Positions 7,980-14,669 are shown, counted from the stretch's first letter. The stretch is 36,634 nt of DNA from Nonomuraea longispora (GCF_004348345.1 NZ_SMJZ01000076.1:1-36634); one strand, 5' to 3'. The notes: generated by a model not told the origin, from the letters alone. Numbers and translations are program-made.

Positions 7980-7991
7980 GCGGTCGGTAAA
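7980..7991 (-). repeat. Right terminal inverted repeat GCGGTCGGTAAA
   Basis: This is the reverse complement of 1510-1521, followed directly by the core at 7992-7997. A partial direct copy, GTCGGTAAA, occurs at 7915-7923, 68 bp further inside, and may be a second recombinase-binding site. Confidence 0.85.
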
Positions 7992-7997
7992 GTCCAG
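7992..7997. repeat. Right copy of 6-bp core GTCCAG (attR)
   Basis: GTCCAG follows the right terminal repeat and continues into the intact 5' half of tniB. Together with 1504-1509 it marks the crossover segment left by site-specific integration. Confidence 0.85.
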
Positions 7998-8581
7998 AAG
8001 CAGGAGCTCCGTGCCACATGCCTCCATCGCGTCCAGCACAGGGTCGGTCAGCGTCCACTTCGTTGCTGTGCGGCCGGGGTTCGGGACGTGTAGAAACTTG
8101 CCGATGGCCTGTGACAGCATGCCCGCGGTAGCGCCGGTGCTGGCGCTGATATAGATCACCGGCACTCGGTCGCCGAGGAAGTCGCCGCGAAACTCGGCCG
8201 GTGACGCGCTCGGCATGGGGGCCATCTCGGGATGGCGCCGGTGCCAGTCCAGCTCGCACTCCTTGCCGATCAGCTTGAGCAACGATGTCTTGCCGCAGTG
8301 CCCAGGCCCGTTGATGATCGCGCTGTGGTAGGTGCCGTCCCGGCTGTATTGGCCCTGGGTCAGCTTCGGCTGCAACGCGGCCAGCACCCGCTGAAGCTGC
8401 GGGTGCTTGATGAACGGCGGATTGGCGTTGCAGGATCGCCGCTGCTCATCGAATGGAATCTGACGCCCGGCCAGCCAGCTTTCATACTCGCGGCGGCTGA
8501 CCAGCTCCGGTCGCGGCGGCGCCGGGCGCTCGCAGAACTCGCGCCATTGCTCCTTGGTGCGTGGCTGCGCGACACGCTTGT

Positions 8582-9298
8582 TCATGCGCTGTCCGGGCCT
8601 CGCGCAGGTGCGCCGGGGTCCCAGACCTCAAACTCCTCCAGGTCGCAAAGATCCACTATCGCTGCCTCCGCAGGCTCCTCCTCAACGGTTGGCACCAAGC
8701 TCAGCGGCGGCGGCTCCTCTTCACGGAACTGGGCGCGCGCTTGATCACGTTTGATAGCACGCACGTCCTCCCGGGCCCGAAGCAGCTCGCGGCGGGTGCG
8801 CGCGGTCGCCGACTCGGGAGCGTCCATCCGGCGTTGCAAATCCACCAAGGCGTCGGCGATGTCCTGCTGACTCGGCTTCCGCAACCCGCCATCCAGGAGC
8901 AGCTTGCGGGCCTGTTCGACCATCCGCGAGGTGAACGGGACGGCCGGATCCGGCAGATGCGTCCAGAACAGCACCCGCCAGGCGCCTTCGAGGAAAATGA
9001 ACACCCTGCTCGGATCACCCGGGTGGTAGCGGACCGGCCACTTCCTGCCCTTGCCCGGGACCGGCGAGATCGCCCGCCGATAGGTGCCCAAGATCGGATC
9101 GTCATAGATGAGGTAGTCGAGCTGAACTCCCTCCGGGCGGATCACCCGGTACTCGATCGGCAGCCGTTTGCAGTAGTGGTGCGAACTCGGTGGGCAAACG
9201 ATGTAGCCGTAGCGGGCCACCATCAAGCTGTAGGCCTGGTTCGGCGACATCTCCAGCTCAGGGAAGCAGCATCTCGGGCAGCGATCCACCAGCAGCAT
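8582..9298 (-). pseudogene. tniA: TniA/TnsB transposase C-terminal fragment fused behind tniQ sequence
   Basis: From about 9262 downward the frame matches the post-catalytic part of a Mu/TniA/TnsB transposase: PELEMSPNQAYSLMVARYGY, the beta-barrel strand VRYHPGDPSRVFIF, and a charged C-terminal tail (TARTRRELLRAREDVRAIKR) likely to contact TniB. The whole DDE domain and N-terminal DNA-binding domains are missing. Upstream, MLLVDRCPRC is TniQ sequence, so the junction at about 9263-9270 joins two different genes in frame. The stop overlaps the tniB ATG. An ATG at 9298 could start a 238-residue product, but it would not be a transposase. Confidence 0.75.
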
Positions 9299-9337
9299 CC
9301 GATGCGTGGGACAAACCGCGGCCCAGCCCAGCTTCCA

Positions 9338-9751
9338 CTAGAGCGGCCATGCCCCGTCCGAAGCCACCAGACACTTCGGGCATGCCCGGCTGCCGAAGAA
9401 CTGCACCCACTCACGGCCCTCTGTCCGGCGAACTGACTCGGCATCTCCCATGCGGACGCCTGACAGGTTCACGGCCGAGCCGTCAAACACCTCCAGGTGC
9501 ATCCCACGCACAATCTCAGCGCGCACGCCTGTGGCAGCCTCGATCGCCCTGCACCTCTCCGGCGTCGCAACGACCCCGTACGCCAGTGAACGGACATCGC
9601 TGGACGTGCGTACATCCAGCCCTAACGCCTCGGCGATCATCCACAGCGGACATCCGTTCCGCACCGCCATCCGATCAACCCACGACGCGAACGACTCACC
9701 AGCCCGTGGCTCAGCAACCAGCGCGAGACGCCGAGGGAGGCCAACTGTCAT
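9338..9751 (-). pseudogene. tniQ: Second TniQ-family fragment with an in-frame amber stop
   Basis: The ATG at 9751 opens a TniQ N-terminal domain (LPRRLALVAEPRAGESFASW, residues 5-24) followed by the zinc-binding CPKC. A TAG at 9338-9340 ends the frame, but the same frame continues past it as WKLGWAAVCPTHRMLLVDRC and PRC, the normal TniQ continuation, before turning into TniA sequence at about 9268. So this is a tniQ gene with a nonsense mutation and a 3' deletion. Its sequence differs strongly from the tniQ at 446-901, and it sits directly inside the inner transposon end. The first end motif (9745) overlaps its start codon. Confidence 0.72.
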
Positions 9752-9820
9752 CTTGAGCTCCCACTATCAGGCCAACTATCAAGAACCGTGCCGAACTATC
9801 AAGTTGAGCGGCGCCAGACA
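9739..9820. repeat. Inner Tni-type transposon end with four spaced motifs
   Basis: Motifs of the type ACTRTCANNTT begin (at their CT) at 9745, 9764, 9776 and 9796, and CAGACA ends at 9820, 19 bp after the last. On the minus strand the end starts TGTCTG, matching the TGT/ACA termini of Tn7-like elements. The motifs probably bind the TniA transposase. This end overlaps the start of the tniQ fragment. Confidence 0.6.
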
Positions 9821-9844
9821 CCGGCCAACCCCTCTCCGTACGCG

Positions 9845-9927
9845 CCTCTACTGCCATCTCCGATGGGCCGCTGCCACATCCACTGCCAACTTGCGTGACG
9901 TACTGCCATCTTCAAGGCCGTCAGACA
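9845..9927. repeat. Outer Tni-type transposon end with four spaced motifs
   Basis: Motifs of the type ACTGCCANCTT begin (at their CT) at 9851, 9871, 9883 and 9903, and CAGACA ends at 9927, again 19 bp after the last. The spacing (20, 12, 20, 19) matches the inner end (19, 12, 20, 19) at an offset of 107 bp, though the motif sequences have diverged (GCCA versus ATCA). Confidence 0.6.
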
Positions 9928-9950
9928 ACGCTCACACGCTCAAGGTGCCC

Positions 9951-9979
9951 TTGACGAATCAAATGAACGGATTTTTAAT
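9951..9979 (+). promoter_or_regulatory. Sigma-70-like promoter for the TetR-ferredoxin-P450 operon
   Basis: TTGACG (9951-9956) and TTTAAT (9974-9979) are separated by 17 bp. Transcription starting about 7 bases later would begin at the A of the ATG at 9986, so the mRNA is probably leaderless. It lies only 24 bp beyond the outer transposon end. Confidence 0.65.
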
Positions 9980-9985
9980 TCGTGC

Positions 9986-10603
9986 ATGGGGCGCATAGCC
10001 GGTGTCACGGCCGCCGAGACGCGGGAGCGGCTGCTCCGCGCGGCCGCCGACGTCTTCGCCGAGCGCGGGTACGACGGCACCCGGGTCGCCGACATCGCCG
10101 CCGCCGCCGGGGTGAGCAACGGCGCGCTCTACGCGCACTTCGGCTCGAAGGCGGAGCTGCTCGTCGCGGCCCTGCGCGCGCACGGCCGCAGCATGCTCGC
10201 CGAGTTGCTCGCCGCCGACCCCGACCGGCCGGTCACCGAGTTGCTCCTCGTCATCGGCCGCAAACTGCCCCGCCGGCCCGACGTACGCGGCCGTCTCATC
10301 GTCGAGGCGCTCGTCGCGGCCCGTCGTGACCAGGACGTCGCCCTGCCCATGCGCGACTACCTCGGCGAACGCGCCGGCCAGATCTCCGGGCTGGTACGCG
10401 GGGCGCAGGACGACGGCGAGCTCGATCCCGCGCTGTCGCCCGAGGCGCTGGCCCACTTCTGCCTCCTGCTGGCGATGGGCAGCGCGCTGGTCACGCCGGA
10501 CCTGCACGCGGTCGCCGACGAGGAGTGGGCCGACCTGCTCACCCGTGTCGTGACCGTGCTCGCCCCCGCCGGCATCACCGCAGAGAGGGAGTCAACCCCG
10601 TGA
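9986..10603 (+). CDS. TetR/AcrR-family regulator
   Basis: The 205-residue protein begins with a classical TetR helix-turn-helix (about residues 10-55, VADIAAAAGVSNGALYAHFG) followed by an all-helical ligand domain. It is the first gene of a three-gene operon: its TGA overlaps the ferredoxin GTG as GTGA, and the P450 follows. The regulator probably represses this operon, including itself, and is relieved by a P450 substrate or related compound; this is inferred from position. No ribosome binding site is evident, consistent with a leaderless start from the promoter at 9951-9979. I could not identify a clear palindromic operator. Confidence 0.85.
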   Translation: MGRIAGVTAAETRERLLRAAADVFAERGYDGTRVADIAAAAGVSNGALYAHFGSKAELLVAALRAHGRSMLAELLAADPDRPVTELLLVIGRKLPRRPDVRGRLIVEALVAARRDQDVALPMRDYLGERAGQISGLVRGAQDDGELDPALSPEALAHFCLLLAMGSALVTPDLHAVADEEWADLLTRVVTVLAPAGITAERESTP

Positions 10604-10800
10604 AAGTGCAGATCGATTTCGAACGGTGCCAGGGGCACGGCCGCTGCTACGACCTGGCCCCCGGGCTGTTCGGCGAGGACGACGAGGGTTACGGGCAGGT
10701 CCTGGGCCACGGCCTCGTACCACCGGGCGAGGAGCAGGCGGCGCGCCTGGCGGTGGCCAACTGTCCCGAGAGGGCGATCGACGTGCATGAGGAGACCTGA
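10600..10800 (+). CDS. Single-cluster ferredoxin for the adjacent P450
   Basis: The 66-residue protein starts at GTG 10600, overlapping the TetR stop. Cluster ligands are C10, C16 and C55 (ERCQGHGRCYDLAP and ANCPERAI), with a histidine (H13) where four-iron ferredoxins carry the second cysteine. This CxxHxxC...CP pattern is one of the variants in actinobacterial P450 partner ferredoxins and suggests a 3Fe-4S or unusual cluster. It should pass electrons from a reductase encoded elsewhere to the P450. A longer frame beginning at 10525 exists but would run through the TetR gene, and the GTGA coupling makes 10600 the natural start. Confidence 0.88.
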   Translation: MKVQIDFERCQGHGRCYDLAPGLFGEDDEGYGQVLGHGLVPPGEEQAARLAVANCPERAIDVHEET

Positions 10801-10801
10801 C

Positions 10802-12079
10802 ATGGCCGTTGACGAGCGCTTCACGCAGGACTACCGGGACGGCCAGGGCGAGGAGCCGGAGGGCGTCCGCAGCGAGGTCGTCACCGGCCCCGTCTCCGAC
10901 TGGGCGAGCGACTTCTCCCACCTTGAGCCGGAATGGGCCGCCGACCCGTACCCCATCCAGGACGACCTGCGGCAGCGCTGCCCGATCGCGCACACCGACC
11001 GGTTCGGCGGCGGCTGGCTGCCGACGCGGCATGAGGACGTCACGGCGATCGCCTACGACACCGAACGTTTCTCCTCGCGGGCGATCGTCATGAGCAACTA
11101 CCGGCCGCCGCTCGACCTGGCGCCGGTCGGCGGAGTGCCCCCGATCTCGTCCGACCCGCCGTTCCACCGTGACGCGCGCAGGCTGCTGCTGCCGGCCTTC
11201 ACCAAGAGCGCGGTCGCCAAGCGGGAGGCGGCCACGCGGGCGTACTGCCACGAGCTCATCGACGCCCTGGAGGGCCGGCGGGACGTCGACGCGGCCCGCG
11301 AGTACGCCCAGCACATCCCGGTGCGGGTGATCGCCGACATGCTGGGGTTCCCGCCGGAGGACGGGCCGCGCTTCCGTACGTTCATCGAGCATTCCCTCGA
11401 AGGCGTCAACCTGCCGCCCGACGAACGCATGGCGCACATGTCGGAGTTGTTCGACTACCTGCTGGAGCAGATCCGCGACCACCTCGATCACCCGCGCGAC
11501 GACCTGACCACCTACCTCATCGACGCGGAGCTGTACGGCCAGAAGCTGCAGCCCCAGCACGTGTCCGGCACGATGGCCCTGCTGCTGATCGCCGGCATCG
11601 ACACCACGTGGAGCGCGATCGGCGCGTCCCTGTGGCACCTGGCGAAGACGCCGGCCGACAGGGAGCGCCTGGTGGCCGAGCCGGAGCTGCTGCCGACCGC
11701 GATGGAGGAGTTCCTGCGGGCGTACGCGCCGGTGACGATGGCGCGCCTGGTCAAGCAGGACATGCACTGGCGCGGGGCCGACATGAAGGCCGACGACTGG
11801 GTGCTGCTGTCCTTCCCCGCGGCCAACCGGGACCCGGCCCACTTCGACCGCCCGGACGAGGTCGTCATCGACCGCGAGGTCAACCGGCATGTGGCGTTCG
11901 GGCTCGGGATCCACCGCTGCGTGGGCTCCCACCTGGCGCGCATGGAGCTGCGGGTCGCGTTGGAGGTCTGGCTGGAGCGGATCCCGGAGTTCACCCTGGC
12001 CGACCCGGCGGCGGTGACCTGGGCGGCGGGGCAGGTCCGCGGGCCGCGGACGCTGCCCCTGCGCATCGGACGGGCGTGA
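10802..12079 (+). CDS. Cytochrome P450
   Basis: The 425-residue protein has all P450 hallmarks: I-helix AGIDTT (264-269), the K-helix ExxR as EFLR (303-306), and the heme loop AFGLGIHRCVGSHLAR with the axial Cys at 373. The ATG at 10802 follows GGAGA at a spacing of about 7; an in-frame ATG at 10787 inside the ferredoxin gene is less likely. It is a soluble bacterial class I enzyme that takes electrons from the preceding ferredoxin. The substrate cannot be told from sequence alone. A GC-rich hairpin follows the stop. Confidence 0.92.
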   Translation: MAVDERFTQDYRDGQGEEPEGVRSEVVTGPVSDWASDFSHLEPEWAADPYPIQDDLRQRCPIAHTDRFGGGWLPTRHEDVTAIAYDTERFSSRAIVMSNYRPPLDLAPVGGVPPISSDPPFHRDARRLLLPAFTKSAVAKREAATRAYCHELIDALEGRRDVDAAREYAQHIPVRVIADMLGFPPEDGPRFRTFIEHSLEGVNLPPDERMAHMSELFDYLLEQIRDHLDHPRDDLTTYLIDAELYGQKLQPQHVSGTMALLLIAGIDTTWSAIGASLWHLAKTPADRERLVAEPELLPTAMEEFLRAYAPVTMARLVKQDMHWRGADMKADDWVLLSFPAANRDPAHFDRPDEVVIDREVNRHVAFGLGIHRCVGSHLARMELRVALEVWLERIPEFTLADPAAVTWAAGQVRGPRTLPLRIGRA

Positions 12080-12101
12080 GGCCGGCTATCCGGCCGGCCT
12101 C
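12078..12101 (+). terminator. Hairpin after the P450 gene
   Basis: GAGGCCGG at 12078-12085 pairs with CCGGCCTC at 12094-12101 around an 8-base loop, starting at the stop codon of the P450. No T-run follows. The remaining sequence to 12239 has only a weak 45-codon minus-strand frame (12086-12223) that I do not call as a gene. Confidence 0.45.
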
Positions 12102-12239
12102 AGCACCACGGGCAGGGCCGTGGCTCGGGCCGGCACGGACTCGGGCCGCTCCCCGGCGGAGTGCGCCGGAACGTCCTGCTCGCGGGGGCCCTGGCAGATG
12201 AGGGCGAGCGGGATCAGGCACATCGCCTAAGACAATCAC

Positions 12240-12389
12240 TCAGCCGGAGAAGAGCTGGGTGAGCTTGAGGAACAGCTGGTAGACGCCGTACGCGAACGGC
12301 ACCCCCACCCACGCCCATGCCAGCGCCATCAGCCCGGTCCGGCGATTTGTCGTGTCCGTGGAGTCCGCGGATTCCGTGCTGTCCGTCAT
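12240..12389 (-). CDS. MFS transporter small subunit
   Basis: This 49-residue protein has a Thr/Ser/Asp-rich N-terminus (about 1-17), then one membrane segment (about 19-44, GLMALAWAWVGVPFAYGVYQ). Its ATG (12389) overlaps the stop of the MFS gene as ATGA. Such one-helix proteins are a recognised companion of OFA-type MFS transporters in actinobacteria and proteobacteria and are called the MFS small subunit. It probably associates with or stabilises the transporter. Gene finders often miss it because of its size. Confidence 0.8.
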   Translation of the reverse strand: MTDSTESADSTDTTNRRTGLMALAWAWVGVPFAYGVYQLFLKLTQLFSG

Positions 12390-13774
12390 ACCGTTTGTCC
12401 CTTCCCTGCCACGTTCTCCTGCCGTGGCCGTTCGTGGTGCTTCTCGTGCACCGGACGGATCAGCTCATTGGCGACGAATCCGACCGCGAGCAGGCCGATC
12501 ATGATGTAAAGGGACGTGGTGTACAGGGCGGGACCCGACCGCCCCGCGGCCTCCTGCCCGTCGGCGATCGCGTTGATGATGAGCGGGCCGAGCACGCCCG
12601 CGGTCGACCAGGCGGTGAGCAGCCTGCCGTGGATCGCCCCGACCTCGTACGTGCCGAACAGGTCCTTCAGGTACGCGGGGACCGTTGCGAAGCCGCCGCC
12701 GTAGAAGGACAGGATGCCGAGCGCGCAGATGATGAACAGCGGCTTGGAGGTGTCGCCCGCCAGCGCGATCGCGAGATAGAGCAGCGCGCCCACGCCCAGG
12801 TAGACGCGGTACATGTTCTTGCGCCCGATCAGATCGGAGGTCGACGACCAGCCGAAGCGCCCCGCCATGTTCGCCAGCGACAGCAGCGCGACGAAGCCCG
12901 CCGCCGCCCCCGCCGCGACGGGCATGGAGGTGCCGGAGAAGAAGTCGACGATCATCGGCGCGGCCTTCTCCAGGATGCCGATCCCGGCGGTGACGTTCAG
13001 GCACAACACCAGCCACAGCAGGTAGAACTGCGGGGTGCGGATGGCGTTGCGGGCGGAGACGTCGGCGGTGGTGACGAGCCGTCGTGTGGCCGCCTCGCTC
13101 GGCCGCCATCCCTTCGGCGCCCACCCGTCGGCGGGGACGCGCACCAGCAGCACGCCCATGGACATGAAGACCGCGTAGACGACGCCGTGCACGACGAACG
13201 TCGTGGCGATCCCGCCCGTGCCGGTGCCGAAGGAATCGAGCATCTGGGCCGACCACGGCGAGGCGATGAGCGCTCCCCCGCCGAACCCCATGATCGCGAT
13301 GCCGGTGGCCATGCCGGGCCGGTCGGGGAACCATTTGATCAGCGTGGAGACCGGGGAGATGTAGCCGATCCCGAGCCCGATCCCGCCCACGAACCCGTAC
13401 CCGAGGACCACCAGCCAGTACTGGCCCGTGGCCACGCCCAGCGCGGACAGCAGGAACCCGGAGGAGAAGCAGGCCATCGAGACGAACATCGCCCAGCGCG
13501 GCCCGTTGCGCTCGACCAAGGTGCCGCCGAAGGCCGCGGACAGGCCGAGCATGACGATGCCCAGTTGGAACGGCAGTGCGCTCTGGGTGCCCGACAGACC
13601 GAGCGAGGATTCGAGGGGAGGTTTGAACACGCTCCACGCGTACGCCTGACCGATCGCCAGGTGCACGGAGAGCGCGGCGGGGGGCACCAGCCACCGGCTC
13701 CACGTGGGCGCCGCCACGGTACGGGAACGACTCAGAAAACCTGTGGGACTCGCGAACCTCGTACTGATTGCCAC
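12386..13774 (-). CDS. OFA-family (oxalate/formate antiporter-like) MFS transporter
   Basis: The 462-residue protein has about 12 membrane helices. Family marks include IGQAYAWSVFKPPLESSLGL near the first helix and GFVGGIGLGIGYISPVSTLI and KWFPDRPGMATGIAIMGFGG around helices 4-5, followed by a central loop (about 215-245). OFA members exchange small organic anions such as oxalate and formate, but others in the family carry other carboxylates, and no oxalate-metabolising gene is nearby, so the substrate is open. The start is GTG at 13774. The downstream small subunit overlaps it. Confidence 0.85.
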   Translation of the reverse strand: MAISTRFASPTGFLSRSRTVAAPTWSRWLVPPAALSVHLAIGQAYAWSVFKPPLESSLGLSGTQSALPFQLGIVMLGLSAAFGGTLVERNGPRWAMFVSMACFSSGFLLSALGVATGQYWLVVLGYGFVGGIGLGIGYISPVSTLIKWFPDRPGMATGIAIMGFGGGALIASPWSAQMLDSFGTGTGGIATTFVVHGVVYAVFMSMGVLLVRVPADGWAPKGWRPSEAATRRLVTTADVSARNAIRTPQFYLLWLVLCLNVTAGIGILEKAAPMIVDFFSGTSMPVAAGAAAGFVALLSLANMAGRFGWSSTSDLIGRKNMYRVYLGVGALLYLAIALAGDTSKPLFIICALGILSFYGGGFATVPAYLKDLFGTYEVGAIHGRLLTAWSTAGVLGPLIINAIADGQEAAGRSGPALYTTSLYIMIGLLAVGFVANELIRPVHEKHHERPRQENVAGKGQTV

Positions 13775-13993
13775 GAAGATACGGGTAACACATACGGTAT
13801 GCCGTATTCGGATCCGGGTGCGCGTTTACGACGAGCGGTCAGATCTGGTCGGCGAACGGCGTACGAGCCGAAGGCGCTCAGGCGGGGATGGGCGGACATG
13901 TCGGCATCGGCACCTGTCGCGAAGTCCGGCCGAAAATGCGGCCGACCTGCTGAGTGTGCTGGCTCAGGAGCCGGCGGCCGCCCCGGCGCGGCA
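13775..13993. promoter_or_regulatory. Region upstream of the MFS gene with an ATACGG/CCGTAT dyad
   Basis: This 219-bp gap holds no convincing gene. ATACGG (13792-13797) and CCGTAT (13802-13807) form an inverted repeat with a 4-base spacer, 18 bp upstream of the MFS start, and a further ATACGG lies at 13779-13784. This is a plausible operator for the MFS operon. Downstream the sequence is the 3' flank of the TetR gene that points this way. Confidence 0.4.
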
Positions 13994-14593
13994 CTAGCGA
14001 CCCGGCCGGCCTCCGGCGTCGGGGCGTTCCAGCCCTTCGAAGAGCAGCAGGAGCAGGCGATCTCCCTGGAGGTCGTCGCCCGCCATCTGCTCGCGCGCCC
14101 ATGAGGAGCCCGCGACCAAGGCGAGGAACTCGAGTGGCGTGATGTCGCCGCGTACCTCGCCCGCTTCCTGTGCGCGGGTCAGCAGGGCCGTCCCGGCGCC
14201 GCGCATCGCCTCGCAGGAGGCGTGCAGGGCGGAGCAGGGGTCGTTCAGCGTGGCCGTCACCGCCGCGGTCAGCCCCCGGTAGACGGTGGTGGTCTGTACG
14301 AAGTCCAGCGTCCAGGCGATCAGCGCCTCGCGGGGGGACGGGTGGCCGGCGAGCCCCTGGGCGCCGGCGGTCAGGGCGTCGAACCGCTCGCGCAGCAGCT
14401 CTTCCAGCAGCGCCTCCCGCGTGGGGAAGTGCCGGTAGAGGGTGGCGACCCCGACTCCGGCCCGCGCGGCGATGTCCTCCAGCGAGGCGTCGGTGCCGTG
14501 GTCCAGGAAGGCGGTGCGCGCCTCGGCCAGCAGCCGGTCGCGGTTGCGCCGCGCGTCGGCCCGCATGGCGCGTCTGGTGGTGGTGTCGCCCAC
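13994..14593 (-). CDS. TetR-family regulator, divergent from the LLM oxidoreductase
   Basis: The 199-residue protein has a TetR DNA-binding domain (about 13-57, LEDIAARAGVGVATLYRHFP) and a C-terminal helical domain of the type seen with SbtR-like members (LIAWTLDFVQTTTVYRGLTA). I place the start at GTG 14593 because AGGAGG stands 5 bases upstream; an ATG at 14566 is also possible. The frame stays open much further upstream, but only as the antisense of the next gene. It is divergent from the LLM gene with about 96 bp between starts, and that gap carries palindromes, so it probably controls both genes. Confidence 0.85.
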   Translation of the reverse strand: MGDTTTRRAMRADARRNRDRLLAEARTAFLDHGTDASLEDIAARAGVGVATLYRHFPTREALLEELLRERFDALTAGAQGLAGHPSPREALIAWTLDFVQTTTVYRGLTAAVTATLNDPCSALHASCEAMRGAGTALLTRAQEAGEVRGDITPLEFLALVAGSSWAREQMAGDDLQGDRLLLLLFEGLERPDAGGRPGR

Positions 14594-14617
14594 GTCCGCC
14601 TCCTGGGGTTCACAAAC

Positions 14618-14669
14618 CGGAGCCTGCTTCCGTATCTTAGGTCCCAGATAAGCGGAGGCTGGCTCCGCT
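14618..14669. promoter_or_regulatory. Paired TetR-type operators between the divergent genes
   Basis: AGCGGAG-GCTGG-CTCCGCT at 14651-14669 is a 7-bp arm palindrome, and CGGAGCCTGCTTCCG at 14618-14632 is a related, less perfect one. Between them TATCT (14633-14637) and AGATA (14646-14650) form a third dyad that may include promoter -10 elements for both directions. Confidence 0.55.

Larger units (their letters stand above)
1510..7991. mobile_element. Tn554-like site-specific element inserted in tniB
   Basis: The boundaries are exact. The plus strand begins TTTACCGACCGC at 1510 and ends GCGGTCGGTAAA at 7991, a perfect 12-bp terminal inverted repeat, and GTCCAG flanks both ends (1504-1509 and 7992-7997). 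Deleting the element and one GTCCAG rejoins the two tniB halves in frame at Walker B. The content is tnpA-tnpB-tnpC-like genes on the minus strand at the right end, and a sigma factor plus FtsX-domain protein on the plus strand at the left. Two tyrosine recombinases plus a small third protein, and a 6-bp core shared by both junctions, are known traits of the Tn554 family. The radC target of Tn554 itself is not used here. Confidence 0.88.
7974..8585 (-). pseudogene. tniB: TniB ATPase, N-terminal half (split by the 1510-7991 element)
   Basis: The frame begins at an ATG (8585) that overlaps the preceding tniA stop as ATGA. It carries the N-terminal part of a TniB/TnsC-type transposition ATPase with Walker A GPGHCGKT at residues 93-100 and the start of Walker B, TELLLLD. 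At 7992 tniB sequence ends; five codons from the inserted element (FTDRY) and a TAA follow. The C-terminal half is at 898-1503. TniB normally polymerises on target DNA with ATP and recruits TniA; the truncated product keeps the P-loop but lacks the Walker B acid pair, sensors and helical bundle, so it should be inactive, though it might still interact with partners. Confidence 0.85.
446..9927 (-). mobile_element. Decayed Tn5053/Tn7-like (Tni) transposon remnant or two fused remnants
   Basis: On the minus strand the order is a tniQ fragment, a tniA 3' fragment, tniB (interrupted) and tniQ (truncated). tniA-tniB-tniQ is the standard order in this group; the extra leading tniQ piece and the doubled end at 9739-9927 suggest two related elements that were nested or tandem and then partly deleted. 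The left part is cut by the IS256-type element. The right boundary is taken as the outer CAGACA at 9922-9927. No part of the machinery looks functional: the TniA DDE domain is missing, tniB is split and both tniQ copies are incomplete. Confidence 0.7.

Noticed and set aside
9739..9927. CRISPR array or plasmid iterons at the repeated motifs
   Set aside because: The motifs are short, unevenly spaced (20, 12, 20) and closed by TGT/ACA-type termini beside tni genes; there are no cas or rep genes.
12086..12223. A 45-codon minus-strand frame between the P450 and the MFS small subunit
   Set aside because: It has no ribosome binding site or family similarity and overlaps the P450 terminator hairpin; too weak to call.
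12317..14104. A 595-codon plus-strand frame opposite the MFS transporter
   Set aside because: The translation is rich in Arg, Gly and Glu with no domains; the minus strand encodes a clear 12-helix transporter.
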